DNA of 64,000 bases from RGIG3528 sp045598045 (GCA_045598045.1 JAZLLG010000072.1:12386-76385); one strand, 5' to 3'. Counted from the first letter of the stretch, positions 1 through 9,670 are shown. The notes: a model not told the origin generated them from the sequence alone. Translations and numbers: made by a program.

Positions 1-1
1 G

Positions 2-490
2 CTTCAAAACGAAGCACAGTTTGCCATGTCGTACATCGGTGATGTGGCAGTGGAGGCAGAAGAGTTTTCACCTATGGAAAGCTTTAATGACGGAAGAACA
101 ACGCTTGATGCTTTTTGTATTAAAGCACCGGATTCGGCAACAAAGATTGTATCATTGAAGGATTATTATTATTTCATTGCAAGAGAGAGAGTTACAGACG
201 TAACTACGGGCACAGAAGAAGGAACGCTGAGATTCATTAAGCTTGATGCTTCTCAGATTTCAACGAAAACCATCAAGGATGCAGAAGACAATGACGTGGT
301 AATCGTAGATATCGAAAAAACATTAAAGGAGCACAAGATTTCAGGAGATGACAGACATCTTCTGGCCAGACATTCCGAAAGCATGAATGTTGAAACCGAC
401 GGCTCGCTTATAAAGATTACTATAGACTTTAAGCTTTTGGACGATGAATACAGGGCGTACAAAGTCGTATCGGGAAGAAACATAAAGTAA
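2..490 (+). CDS. Hypothetical protein, 5' end outside the window
   Basis: The reading frame is open from the left edge of the window, so the N-terminus is missing; the first in-window ATG at 26 has no ribosome site and is probably internal. About 162 codons are visible up to the TAA at 488-490. I do not recognise a domain. The visible part is rich in charged residues and alternating hydrophobic positions, has no membrane segment, and ends in a short basic tail (GRNIK). It lies 16 bp upstream of the giant DUF5057 gene on the same strand with no terminator between, so the two are probably cotranscribed and may form one surface or secretion system. Function unknown. Confidence 0.6.
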   Translation, partial: LQNEAQFAMSYIGDVAVEAEEFSPMESFNDGRTTLDAFCIKAPDSATKIVSLKDYYYFIARERVTDVTTGTEEGTLRFIKLDASQISTKTIKDAEDNDVVIVDIEKTLKEHKISGDDRHLLARHSESMNVETDGSLIKITIDFKLLDDEYRAYKVVSGRNIK

Positions 491-506
491 CCAAAGGGGT
501 GATGTC

Positions 507-3500
507 ATGAAAACGAAAAAGAGAATAATTGTCGGAGTCGTTGCGGCATCACTTGTTATCGGCTTGACGGCACACATGGGACACGTCTTCTTCGGTAAAG
601 AAACGAAGGTACTGGCCGATGATGTTGTAGGCTCTGACGGAATTTATAAGAAAATATCTTCTTCGGGGACACTTGGTTCGTCTTCGAATCCTTTTGTTAT
701 TCTTGAAATCGTACCAAATGAGCTTCAGGCTCAGGTGGGCTATCTTGTAGGCGGTCAGGAACCTGTCGACCTTTCGGAAGTCCTCAGTGATTCCTCCACA
801 ACCTTGAGTGAAAAGAAGAATATTGCCTCGGCTCTTTCAACCTGGATGACAACCAAAAAGACCGAAATGGTCTTCAGAGACTTCCGCTCAGCATTTTCCG
901 ACAGTGATTGGGAAGACTTCACACGTATTTACATGGTTGAAGAGGCAGGCGTTGCAGATCGATACGCAACTTATGACAGAGTTGATGCCGGCGGTGATTA
1001 CAACGTTAAGGTCACGATGAAATGCGTTCCTGTGGAGCTTAACGAAGCAGGGGAAATTCCGGAATCCATGTATTTCCGCACTCTGTATGCAAAACCGGAG
1101 GAACTTTTTGTGTCCACCGAAATTCTCTATGGCGAGTACGGACGTGGTAAATATACCTTTGACTATGAGTCGGGAAGATACAAAATTGCCGGAAAAGGTG
1201 GCTATCTTTACGATGAAGACGCAAAGGAATACCTTTACGAGGATGTATATAACGAGAGAACGGGAAAAACAACGAAGAAAAAGATTCCTGCAGGTGAGTA
1301 CGAGAGGCTTTCGGACGAAGGGGTTTTGTCATCCTTTAAACAGGCTGTCGGTGCCGAATTTGTCACATATTGCGATGGTGCCCCTTATGTAAATTACGAT
1401 GGATTTATCGAAGAGGAAAATTATTCATCGTTAAACAGATATGTCTTTGAGTATGTTTATACATTTGAACCCGCCGTGGGATACTCGGGTGAATATAAGC
1501 TGAATTATAAGAACCTGGCTGACAGCCTTGAAATTGCGGCAAGTGATGCACTCAGGAAGGACTATACGGGAAGCATTACCTTTACCGAGGAATACTATGA
1601 CCCTTCTTATATGCCTTACAGCATTGGGGCGATTCCGGATTCCGTAAAGATTTATACAGGCTACAGATGGGGCTTTGAGAGTAAAGAACTCTTTAAAAAA
1701 TATGCTCTGGGTCTCATTTATAAAAACGAGACATATTCCAAGGGAGAGGACACTTCTTCGTATGACTTTCTTGGATGGTATTATGAACCTGAATGCGTAA
1801 ACAGGTTTAATGAATCTGCCGCGGTAAAAGGCAGCATGACGCTTTATGCAAAATGGGCCGAAGTCTACACGGATTCTTCAAGAGCGGACAATTTTTCCGT
1901 AAATTTTGATGCAAATGTGCCCGAAGGCGAAATCGCCGATGGTTTTGATTTCTCAACAACAATTGACAGGCTTTCAAAGGGATCGAAAATAACAGAACCA
2001 AATGCCGCACCTCACAGAGCAGGTTATACATTTACCGGATGGTACAGAAATGCCGATTGTACCGGTAAGGTTTCATTCCCTATGACCATAGACGGTAGTA
2101 CAACGTTGTATGCCGGCTGGACTCCGGCTTCGGGAGAATATTACATCGGGTTTGATGCAAACACGTACTACACATATGATGTACAGGGAATTCCCGATAC
2201 AAAGGTTGTTGTAAGAAACAATAACAGAACGGAAGAAGATATACTGGCCAAGCCCGAAGACCCGACTCGTAATGACGGCTATGTTTTCGGCGGATGGTAT
2301 TGGGACAGCAGTTGCAGAAACGAATATAATTTCTATGACAGAATACCTGAGGGTTATGCATACGATAACATAACGCTTTATGCGCGCTGGATAGAAGAAG
2401 ACAATAGGCCTGTTTATACAATTTCGTTTAATAAAAATGAGCCGGTAAGCTCCAGAACGGTTTCTGCGGAAAGCGTTCCCTCGATTAGCGTGGAATATGG
2501 CTCAAATGCCGCAGCTTCCGGTTTTGTATATGAAAATTACAGACTTTCTCTCGGAGACAATATTTCAGCAAAGCTTGATTCTTTTGAGGTGAAAGTTGTC
2601 ACAGTAACTCCTGCCGATTTGGCAAAGTCCGCAAATCAGGAGCTTATTAAGCGTGCAAATCTTATAGTTCTGTCTGAACCTGATATGGACGGCGACTCAA
2701 CTTCGAGTGTAACAAATCGTAGGTTGGCGGAAATCATGAAGAGATACAGAAACAGAAATCTTTTCCCGGATATATCTTCAAGAAACTACAATTCGTCCAA
2801 ATACAGCTTTACAAGCGATTCCAACGATCTTTCCTTCACGACGGTAATGAATCTCTTTAAAAAGGTTACCGGCGAAAACGGAAAGATTTGTCCTGTTGTT
2901 TATGACTATGAGATTTACAGAAATGTAACGGGAAACAATAAATTTTCTTCAAACGATAATTTCGAAAGTGTTCTTTCAAACGGCGACAAGATTTCACCGA
3001 AAGGAAACGAGAAGAAGGGCTGGTCATTAAATGTTTACAAGTTATATCTTATGACACAGCAGATGAATCCGGTTACTCTTTATAACGCATACGTAAAGGG
3101 GGACGGTCCGGTTGATAATGCAAAAATCAATGATGACGGCAGCTTCAGTCTTAACATAAACGGCAGCACGAAGAGCTACAAGTACTGGAACGAATACACG
3201 CTTATTCCTTGGAATGCGATTGATTCTTCAAAATGGAACAGATATACAACAGATAAGAATACGGAGTGTTTCGATCTTTTAGGACTTGATTTCGGTGTTG
3301 AAATTGCAAGTACATATAATTTCAGTAAGATAAAGAACCGTCTTCTCATCATGAATAACAAGGACAACAGCTTTGCCACGGCTTTTGCCGGAGCTACGGC
3401 TCTTCCTAAAGCAGACAATGCCGATATGTTTGAGTTCCTCGGAGAATGTGCAAGCGGTGATACGTATTCTCTTGCGGACGGTATATATTTCATGTTGAAC

Positions 3501-6500
3501 AATACATCGGTTTCGGAGAATTTCAGCAAGGATTTGCAGATTCTTGAAATTGAACCTTCAGGTGTATACAAGGAAAACGGATATGCAGAATCCTTCAAGG
3601 ATGAGGGATACTGGTTCTGGCTTGTGTCAAGGTACGTTCCGAACTATTCCGGTAAAACAGGCGTTACCCGTATGAGTACATCTTCCTTTATCGGAGACAT
3701 TCAGAATCTTAACAGCACTTATGACATAATATATTTTGGCGGAAATGACAGTGGAATAAACAAGGCGCAGATGCCTCAGTCCGACAATAAACGTCTTTTT
3801 GCAAAGAATACGGAGTATGTTGTTGGTTCGACTGACAATTCTCCAAGAGCTCAGGATGTTTCGGGATTTTGGAGAAAAGAAACAAGAAGCGGGGCAGGGT
3901 CGGTTTCGCAGTCGGCAAAGAACGGGTATTCGCTTGTACCTTCACACGTGCTCCTCGGCTCAAACTATCAGGGCACATTTGTGCTTACAAATCCGCAGGG
4001 GGCTGACGCTCAGTTTACGTATTCATGGGTAACAGATCCGAACGGAAGATATCAGATATACCCTAACGGTGACACAAATAACGGTATCAGAATTTCCGAT
4101 TTGACGGCTACCTTTACAAACACCGATGGGTCAAAAGTCAATTTTTCGCTTTCGAACGGTGGTCTATACTTTGATGACTCCGTTTGGGGATGGTTTGGAC
4201 GTGTGAACGAATCCTGGGGCGGATCTTTCCAGGGCGGACAGATCCGAATAAAGGATTATTACGTAAAGACTGCAACGGATGAGTGGGTTCATTACTCAGG
4301 CAGTGCTTACGTCAAGGCAGGAGACCGAATTAAGCTCGACAGCGATCAATGGCTTAAAATCGGTGAAGACAGTACTTATGTTTATGCTCATATCGGACGT
4401 ATTGTTGACGCTATGGGTAATGTCTCCGATGACTATAAGGACAGCTCCGGATGGATGCTTGCCGAAAAGGATGGCGTGAATATAGCAAAAGCGGCTTACT
4501 CGGGAAACGATCTTACCGGAGTGAAGTACAATCAGTTAATGGCTTTCGTTGATGCGGGATATCCGGTAATCATAGGCAGTGAACTTATGGAACCCGGAAA
4601 CATCAACACTTCCGCTGTTGACAGTGCTTCTTATGTTTACAAATTCCTGCAGAGTGTTTCCAAGTCTGAATACGCCAAACTTTGTTTCTATGAAGGGCAA
4701 ACGGACAAAGCCCATGACAAGGACTTTGTCAAGGCGCTTCAGAATAAGCGCTTTACTCTCGATATGAAGAAAACGCCTGTAGAATACAAGGATACGAGTT
4801 ACAAGGAGTCCGGTGTTGATTATACCGGACTTACCGACAAAGATATTTACATTAACGGCGCAGACATTAATAACAAAACAATAGAATATGTATTTTCAAT
4901 TGATTCGTTTGATGCCGATGACACTTATACGTTAAAGCTGTTCTTTGATACGAACGCAGACGGACGTTTCACGGAGGAAACCGAAAAGCTTGACGCAATT
5001 GATGTTTGTGAAGTTAAGTACAATTCCTCAAGCGACACTTATTCGAAGACCGCGAACGCGCGTTGGGACAGCCTTAAGGCGGGTAAAACGTATAAAGCTT
5101 CCTGCAACGGAGGTGAATACATTGGGCTTATTCCTTGGAAGTTCGAAATTGTAAGTAATTCCAATCCCCTGATTTCGGATGATACAAACGGAATCAGTGC
5201 GATTAAGGCAGTTTTGAAAGCGCATGCATATGTGCTTCAGATTCTCCCCAATTATGGCGCAACAATAATCCTTCCCACGAACAACGAAATCGAAGCAGCA
5301 GATGCAAACGGCGAGAGACTTGTGGGCGTATATAATGGTTACGGATATGTTACGAGCGGAGATTTGTATGAAACCGCAAATAAGTTTTACAAATATACAC
5401 GTGATTTGGAGGACTTCGAAGTTGAATACTTCCGTATGACGGTTGACGAGTTCACGAGACTTGTACATGACCGTAACAACAGACTGGAAGCGGGGACGCT
5501 TTCCGTTTCGGATGATTATTTTGTAAAGACCGTCAATGGTTTCGGATATGACCCGATGACAGGCACAACCGGTGTTCTCTATGCTGAAAACGTAGGCTTT
5601 TCCGAAGGCATTCTCAAGTGTAAGAACAGTGAAGGTCAGCTTGCGGCAATCGATATGATCATAATCGGCTTCGCGGATTGTTTCTCGGATATCGAGAGTG
5701 ATGAAGCTTGTGATGTAATCAACGAATTCATTAATTCGGGTAAAGCTACACTTTTCACTCACGATACAACTTCGTATCATAACAAACCCGGTGCGGGCTG
5801 GGGATACAACATCAACAGGTATTTCAGAAACATTCTTAAACAGGATCGTTTTGACGTAACAACCTATGCCGGAAAAGAAGGTACCGAAGCTGCGGACAGA
5901 CCGTACGCAACAGGCGGAAAGCAGGAGATTTCAAATCTTGCAAAGACAACCGTTGACGGAAAGAGTTACGTACTAAACCAAGGTTATACGAACGCCGCAA
6001 TGTCCATGCAGGTCGGTCAGAATTTGTCGACTCATGTTACGAAGTCGAACGACGGACAGATTACAAGATATCCATATTTCATTCCGGATGAAATGACAGT
6101 GGCTCAGACTCACTCCCAGTACTATCAGATTGACTTCGAGGATGATGACATTGTCGTCTGGTATTCCATCAGCGACAGAAATATAGATAACTACAAGACA
6201 CTTAACGATGTTCGAAACAACTATTACATTTACAATTGCGGAAACATCACGTACACGGGTGTCGGACACAGTGCTGCGTCACTTTCGGATTACGAAGCAA
6301 AACTGTTCGTTAATACGATGATTGCGGCATACAAGGCAATAACAACTCCTGCGGAGATGGAAATTACGAACAGTGATAAGTCCACATATTCCGAAGATAA
6401 GGAATATCTCTACGTGGATTATGACGAAACGATAGACCCTGAGGTATCCACTCCCATCGGAAGTGAAATTATTACAAAGGGGTCGGATTACTTTAAGCGT

Positions 6501-7055
6501 GTATACTTTACGGTGAACAGCTATTCCATCGTGCTTAACAAGACGCTTACTGTTCATTTCTATCCTGTTGTTTCCGATGATGACGGAACGAAGGTTTACA
6601 GAGAATTCCCTATGGACCTTCAGGTTTATGAGTACGATCCGGACGATCCCAAAAATGAGGCAAAGTGGAAACTGCTTTCAAATGAGGCTCCTTTTAACTA
6701 CGAAACTCAGGATGGCAACGGACGTGACGTCATTATTCCGATGAAGGGACCGAAGGTAACTTCGGGAAACAACTACTTTGTTGATGTTCCTCTTTCGGAT
6801 GATTACTTCGAAACTTTGTTTGCAAACGGAGCTGTTACAGGTGTAACACCTAAAAAGCCTTCTGATTTCCCGGGCGGTATTTATTCCGAAATACTTCCGG
6901 ACAATTGGAATGAGTTCGGACTTGATTCAAACAGTCGTTTTGAGGTGAGACTTGATATCCTTATGCGCTACGGAAAGAAGCAAAGCGATAATAAACCTCT
7001 TTCCAATTCAAAGGGTGTTGTGTTTACGAGAAGAGGAATGTTTGACATAGACTGA
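507..7055 (+). CDS. Giant secreted DUF5057-type protein with InlB-like repeats
   Basis: A protein of 2182 residues. The start is set by an AAAGGGGTGAT ribosome site just upstream of the ATG. Residues 1-37 form a signal peptide or uncleaved anchor (basic MKTKKR, then a hydrophobic stretch). The segment FVILEIVPNELQAQVGYLVG at about residues 62-81 is the characteristic opening of DUF5057 proteins. Three Listeria-Bacteroides (InlB B-type) repeats follow at roughly residues 415-451, 461-539 and 545-632, each with a G-W-Y core and a final LYA-x-W. The remaining 1500 residues look beta-rich and contain no motif I can assign. There is no LPxTG or other C-terminal anchor. The role is probably on the cell surface or secreted; the molecular function is unknown. 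Confidence 0.85.
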   Translation: MKTKKRIIVGVVAASLVIGLTAHMGHVFFGKETKVLADDVVGSDGIYKKISSSGTLGSSSNPFVILEIVPNELQAQVGYLVGGQEPVDLSEVLSDSSTTLSEKKNIASALSTWMTTKKTEMVFRDFRSAFSDSDWEDFTRIYMVEEAGVADRYATYDRVDAGGDYNVKVTMKCVPVELNEAGEIPESMYFRTLYAKPEELFVSTEILYGEYGRGKYTFDYESGRYKIAGKGGYLYDEDAKEYLYEDVYNERTGKTTKKKIPAGEYERLSDEGVLSSFKQAVGAEFVTYCDGAPYVNYDGFIEEENYSSLNRYVFEYVYTFEPAVGYSGEYKLNYKNLADSLEIAASDALRKDYTGSITFTEEYYDPSYMPYSIGAIPDSVKIYTGYRWGFESKELFKKYALGLIYKNETYSKGEDTSSYDFLGWYYEPECVNRFNESAAVKGSMTLYAKWAEVYTDSSRADNFSVNFDANVPEGEIADGFDFSTTIDRLSKGSKITEPNAAPHRAGYTFTGWYRNADCTGKVSFPMTIDGSTTLYAGWTPASGEYYIGFDANTYYTYDVQGIPDTKVVVRNNNRTEEDILAKPEDPTRNDGYVFGGWYWDSSCRNEYNFYDRIPEGYAYDNITLYARWIEEDNRPVYTISFNKNEPVSSRTVSAESVPSISVEYGSNAAASGFVYENYRLSLGDNISAKLDSFEVKVVTVTPADLAKSANQELIKRANLIVLSEPDMDGDSTSSVTNRRLAEIMKRYRNRNLFPDISSRNYNSSKYSFTSDSNDLSFTTVMNLFKKVTGENGKICPVVYDYEIYRNVTGNNKFSSNDNFESVLSNGDKISPKGNEKKGWSLNVYKLYLMTQQMNPVTLYNAYVKGDGPVDNAKINDDGSFSLNINGSTKSYKYWNEYTLIPWNAIDSSKWNRYTTDKNTECFDLLGLDFGVEIASTYNFSKIKNRLLIMNNKDNSFATAFAGATALPKADNADMFEFLGECASGDTYSLADGIYFMLNNTSVSENFSKDLQILEIEPSGVYKENGYAESFKDEGYWFWLVSRYVPNYSGKTGVTRMSTSSFIGDIQNLNSTYDIIYFGGNDSGINKAQMPQSDNKRLFAKNTEYVVGSTDNSPRAQDVSGFWRKETRSGAGSVSQSAKNGYSLVPSHVLLGSNYQGTFVLTNPQGADAQFTYSWVTDPNGRYQIYPNGDTNNGIRISDLTATFTNTDGSKVNFSLSNGGLYFDDSVWGWFGRVNESWGGSFQGGQIRIKDYYVKTATDEWVHYSGSAYVKAGDRIKLDSDQWLKIGEDSTYVYAHIGRIVDAMGNVSDDYKDSSGWMLAEKDGVNIAKAAYSGNDLTGVKYNQLMAFVDAGYPVIIGSELMEPGNINTSAVDSASYVYKFLQSVSKSEYAKLCFYEGQTDKAHDKDFVKALQNKRFTLDMKKTPVEYKDTSYKESGVDYTGLTDKDIYINGADINNKTIEYVFSIDSFDADDTYTLKLFFDTNADGRFTEETEKLDAIDVCEVKYNSSSDTYSKTANARWDSLKAGKTYKASCNGGEYIGLIPWKFEIVSNSNPLISDDTNGISAIKAVLKAHAYVLQILPNYGATIILPTNNEIEAADANGERLVGVYNGYGYVTSGDLYETANKFYKYTRDLEDFEVEYFRMTVDEFTRLVHDRNNRLEAGTLSVSDDYFVKTVNGFGYDPMTGTTGVLYAENVGFSEGILKCKNSEGQLAAIDMIIIGFADCFSDIESDEACDVINEFINSGKATLFTHDTTSYHNKPGAGWGYNINRYFRNILKQDRFDVTTYAGKEGTEAADRPYATGGKQEISNLAKTTVDGKSYVLNQGYTNAAMSMQVGQNLSTHVTKSNDGQITRYPYFIPDEMTVAQTHSQYYQIDFEDDDIVVWYSISDRNIDNYKTLNDVRNNYYIYNCGNITYTGVGHSAASLSDYEAKLFVNTMIAAYKAITTPAEMEITNSDKSTYSEDKEYLYVDYDETIDPEVSTPIGSEIITKGSDYFKRVYFTVNSYSIVLNKTLTVHFYPVVSDDDGTKVYREFPMDLQVYEYDPDDPKNEAKWKLLSNEAPFNYETQDGNGRDVIIPMKGPKVTSGNNYFVDVPLSDDYFETLFANGAVTGVTPKKPSDFPGGIYSEILPDNWNEFGLDSNSRFEVRLDILMRYGKKQSDNKPLSNSKGVVFTRRGMFDID

Positions 7056-7085
7056 TGCGACTGCTTCGCTGACAACTGATTTGTC

Positions 7086-7114
7086 TTGACAAAAAAAGTA
7101 ATAAAGACTAAACT
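7086..7114 (+). promoter_or_regulatory. Sigma-A promoter of the riboswitch-transporter unit
   Basis: TTGACA at 7086-7091 and TAAACT at 7109-7114, separated by 17 bp. Transcription would start near 7121, just before the riboswitch aptamer. Confidence 0.75.
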
Positions 7115-7132
7115 ACAACATACAAAAAGATA

Positions 7133-7217
7133 CTCGAGAGGGAGTAGTAGCGTGGTGACACGTGGTAAGTCAACAATCTCGGCTCAGGCCTGGCTTATCT
7201 TAAATAACGAGACTCGT
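7133..7217 (+). ncRNA. yybP-ykoY (manganese) riboswitch aptamer
   Basis: The conserved elements are present in order. A closing stem CGAG (7135-7138) pairs with CTCG (7213-7216). GGGAGTAG lies on the 5' side of the core (7140-7147). A CGTG-gtga-CACG hairpin spans 7151-7162. GTCAACA occurs at 7169-7175 and CGAGAC on the 3' side of the core at 7208-7213. GGAGUAG and CGAGAC facing each other are the signature of the yybP-ykoY family, which binds Mn2+. The 3' strand of the closing stem is shared with the following terminator, so ligand binding should favour read-through (an ON switch). I matched this by memory of the consensus, not by a covariance model. Confidence 0.72.
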
Positions 7218-7250
7218 GCAAAGCTTTAAAAGCTTTGTTCGAGTCTTTTT
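7210..7250 (+). terminator. Riboswitch-controlled intrinsic terminator
   Basis: AGACTCG (7210-7216) pairs with CGAGTCT (7240-7246) and CAAAGC (7219-7224) with GCTTTG (7232-7237), followed by a T run to 7250. The outer 5' arm overlaps the closing stem of the aptamer, so aptamer and terminator exclude each other. Confidence 0.85.
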
Positions 7251-7301
7251 GAATACAGATAAGCATCCGCATAAGAAATGCGGAGTGTACAGGAGGTTTG
7301 C

Positions 7302-8591
7302 ATGATATATGCACTTATTCTTTTTATTGTAACATATGTTTTGATGCTTATTTTTGATAAGTATCGCCCTTACATAGCTATCGGATCGGCTATCATCTTT
7401 ATTGCGACGGGTATGTTGCCTTTCAAAGCAATACCCGACAGCACGGATATTGCGTCGGATCTTAATGTTATTCTTATGATTGCGGGAACAATGGGGCTTG
7501 TAGCTCTTTTCTCGGAGAGTAAAATGCCCGACAGACTTGCCGACATTCTTATCGACAAGATGCCGAATGTTAAATGGGCAATAGTAGCACTTGCATTGTT
7601 CGCAGGTGTCATCTCCGCATTTGTTGATAATGTCTCAACGGTGCTTATGATAGCTCCGGTTGCTTTGGTTATTGCGAAGAAACTTAAGATTAATCCGATT
7701 CCCATGATTATCGCGATTGCGGTTTCTTCAAACCTTCAGGGCGCAGCAACGCTCGTAGGCGATACAACGGCTATCATGCTCGGTTCATATGCGAATATGA
7801 ATTTCATGAATTTCTTCTGGTATGAAGGAAAGCTTTCCATTTTCTTCGCGGTTGAGCTTGGCGCTGTTCTTTCTGCACTGATTCTTCTCGTTATGTTCAG
7901 AAAAGAGTCTGCAAAGCTTCCCAAGCAGGAAAAAACCGTTGTTAAGGATTACGTGCCCACATGGCTTCTTTGCGGAGCTGTTGTTCTACTCATTGTTGCA
8001 TCGTTTATTCCCGTTGATCTCCCTGAAACAATTAACGGAATAATTTGTTGCTCGATGTTTGTTGTCGGTATCATTTACACACTTATTAAGCGCAAAGGTG
8101 AAGCGAAGACGGTTATTGTCAATGCTCTTAAGGAAATCGACTTTAATACCATCGGTCTTCTGTTCGGCCTCTTCCTTGTAATTGCGGGCATTAACAATAT
8201 GGGTGTCATCGACAAGGCAGCTGAGCTCCTTGCAGGTATCGGCGGAGACAATGTATTTGTTCTTTATACTGTCATCGTATGGGGCAGCGTGCTTATTTCA
8301 GCATTTATCGATAACATTCCTTACGTGGCAACGATGCTTCCGGTTATTGCAGGTCTGGCGGTAAAGCTTAACATCAATCCTACGGTGCTTTATTTCGGTC
8401 TTCTTTCGGGTGCAACACTCGGAGGCAACCTTACTCCTATCGGTGCTTCGGCAAACATTACAGGCATCAATCTCCTTCGTAAGGAAGGCTGCGATGTCAA
8501 GAACAGTGATTTCTTTAAAATCGGTATACCGTTCACACTTGCTGCAATCATTCCGGCTTACATTTACATCTGGCTTGTATATGGAATCTGA
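7302..8591 (+). CDS. ArsB/NhaD-superfamily ion transporter
   Basis: A membrane protein of 429 residues with about 11 hydrophobic segments. The start is the ATG preceded by AGGAGG at 7290-7295; a longer frame from 7278 has no ribosome site. Two homologous halves each carry the pattern SAFxDN followed by a re-entrant region (SAFVDNVSTVLMIAP near residue 104; SAFIDNIPYVATMLP near 332), typical of the ion transporter (IT) superfamily that includes ArsB, NhaD and SLC13-type carriers. The second half has the ATLGGNLTPIGASANI motif, also typical. It is the only gene behind the manganese-type riboswitch, which suggests export of Mn2+ or another role in metal or ion balance. Arsenite export is less likely, as no arsR or arsC lies nearby. 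The substrate is inferred, not shown. Confidence 0.85.
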   Translation: MIYALILFIVTYVLMLIFDKYRPYIAIGSAIIFIATGMLPFKAIPDSTDIASDLNVILMIAGTMGLVALFSESKMPDRLADILIDKMPNVKWAIVALALFAGVISAFVDNVSTVLMIAPVALVIAKKLKINPIPMIIAIAVSSNLQGAATLVGDTTAIMLGSYANMNFMNFFWYEGKLSIFFAVELGAVLSALILLVMFRKESAKLPKQEKTVVKDYVPTWLLCGAVVLLIVASFIPVDLPETINGIICCSMFVVGIIYTLIKRKGEAKTVIVNALKEIDFNTIGLLFGLFLVIAGINNMGVIDKAAELLAGIGGDNVFVLYTVIVWGSVLISAFIDNIPYVATMLPVIAGLAVKLNINPTVLYFGLLSGATLGGNLTPIGASANITGINLLRKEGCDVKNSDFFKIGIPFTLAAIIPAYIYIWLVYGI

Positions 8592-8620
8592 TTGTAATGA
8601 CGGACAATATCTGAACAAAA

Positions 8621-8654
8621 CGAAAAAATGCCCTGCGGTAATTCATGCCGCAGG
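8621..8654 (-). terminator. Terminator between convergent genes
   Basis: CCTGCGG (8632-8638) pairs with CCGCAGG (8648-8654). Read on the minus strand it is followed by a TTTTTT run (A tract at 8623-8628 on the plus strand), so it mainly serves the VanZ-like gene. It may also stop plus-strand transcripts from the transporter. Confidence 0.75.
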
Positions 8655-8674
8655 ACTTTCGTAACTAATGCGAG

Positions 8675-9238
8675 TTATTTTCGAAGTACTTCAACAATCA
8701 GAATGATGATGAGAGCGATGGCAATGCCGATGGAATCAATGAGCACGTCCGTAATGCAGCCGTAACGTCCGGGAACGTAGTATTGATGAAGCTCATCACA
8801 TGCAGAAAAAATGACTGTTGCGATGCCCGTGAAATAGAGAAGCGCGGGCAGAGGCATTTCAGACTCTTTGGAGCGATGATACTTTAGCTTTCTTTGCTTT
8901 GAAAGAGCGAAAACACTTGTTTCCGTAGCAAGGAGATAACGCTCCTTTGAACTGTAGACTTTTATCGGGAAACACACCGTGAATGTAAGTATCAGATATT
9001 CTGTGACGTGGGCTCCCTTACGAATAATGGGGTGAATGAAGTCTATAGCCGAAGCCGTCTGTTCGGGAAAAAGTGTGCGCCGGAAGACAGTGCTCCAGAC
9101 GTTGACAAGCCATTCACATATTTTTTGCGAAAGACCTCCGGAAGTTCCGCCGTTCTGGGCAGAAAACATAAATATGATGAACAGCATCAGGAGGACGGGA
9201 ATCGGCGATATTATTTTTTTAAACAAATTTCTTCTCAT
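8675..9238 (-). CDS. VanZ-like family membrane protein
   Basis: A protein of 187 residues with four or five membrane segments. VanZ hallmarks are present in order: FMFSAQN near residue 23, RKGAHVTEYLIL near residue 73, and DELHQYYVPGR followed by DVLIDSIG near the C-terminus. The start ATG has an AGGA site seven bases upstream. VanZ confers low-level teicoplanin resistance in enterococci, but most members of this family in Clostridia have no known function, so a resistance role should not be assumed. The gene stands alone between convergent and divergent neighbours. Confidence 0.85.
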   Translation of the reverse strand: MRRNLFKKIISPIPVLLMLFIIFMFSAQNGGTSGGLSQKICEWLVNVWSTVFRRTLFPEQTASAIDFIHPIIRKGAHVTEYLILTFTVCFPIKVYSSKERYLLATETSVFALSKQRKLKYHRSKESEMPLPALLYFTGIATVIFSACDELHQYYVPGRYGCITDVLIDSIGIAIALIIILIVEVLRK

Positions 9239-9337
9239 CGTACGGTCCTGAATGAAAATGCCAAAAAGTTGTATGGTTTCATTCTATCATAACTGTTTTC
9301 ACAATTCTACTGAATTATTCTGAAAATGTATTCTGCC

Positions 9338-9365
9338 TTTACTTTTCCATAAAGGGTGATATAAT
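9338..9365 (+). promoter_or_regulatory. Promoter of the small-protein / kinase pair
   Basis: TTTACT at 9338-9343 and TATAAT at 9360-9365 with a 16-bp spacer. Because the -10 box covers the longer possible start codon (TTG at 9365), translation must begin at the ATG at 9401. Confidence 0.65.
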
Positions 9366-9400
9366 TGTCAAAAACATTTGTAGGTGGAAAGAGGCACTGT

Positions 9401-9658
9401 ATGGCATTCGGCAATTTTTCAAATATGGGAGACGCACTTAAGCTTATGGGTGCGTGGAACAAATTTAAAGCGAACCATCCCAAATTTCCTGCATTTCTTC
9501 AGGCGGTTAGGGCGCGCGGCTTCAAGGAAGACATGATAATCGAAGTCATCATCACTGAGCCCGATGGAGAAAAGATCGAGACAAGTCTTAAGGTTAAGCC
9601 GGATGACGTGGCACTTCTCGAGGAATTAAAGAATGCTGCTGCAAAGCGCGAACAGTAA
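9401..9658 (+). CDS. Conserved small protein of unknown function
   Basis: A cytoplasmic protein of 85 residues beginning MAFGNFSNMGDALKLMGAW. The ATG at 9401 has AGAGG seven bases upstream and is the first start downstream of the promoter; the longer frame from TTG 9365 overlaps the -10 box. No signal or membrane segment is present. The N-terminal half looks helical and contains FKANHPKFPAFLQAV; the C-terminal half contains IIEVIITEPDGEKIETSLKV, which looks like two beta strands. Similar small proteins occur in other Lachnospiraceae as far as I recall, without a known role. It lies 12 bp before the kinase gene and is probably cotranscribed with it. Confidence 0.75.
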   Translation: MAFGNFSNMGDALKLMGAWNKFKANHPKFPAFLQAVRARGFKEDMIIEVIITEPDGEKIETSLKVKPDDVALLEELKNAAAKREQ

Positions 9659-9670
9659 CAGGGGGATAAT

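Noticed and set aside
5028..5780. 250-codon frame on the minus strand within the DUF5057 gene
   Set aside because: No ribosome site, low-quality protein sequence rich in Cys, Ile and Arg, and the plus strand gene is continuous; it is a shadow frame.
7302..8591. Arsenite efflux gene arsB
   Set aside because: Family resemblance only; no arsR, arsC or arsenic operator is near and the leader is a manganese-type riboswitch.
8675..9238. Glycopeptide resistance determinant
   Set aside because: Only a VanZ-like protein is present, without vanHAX or a two-component system; most such proteins have no link to resistance.
9365..9400. Longer start (TTG 9365) for the small conserved protein
   Set aside because: It lies in the -10 box of the promoter, so it is not in the RNA.
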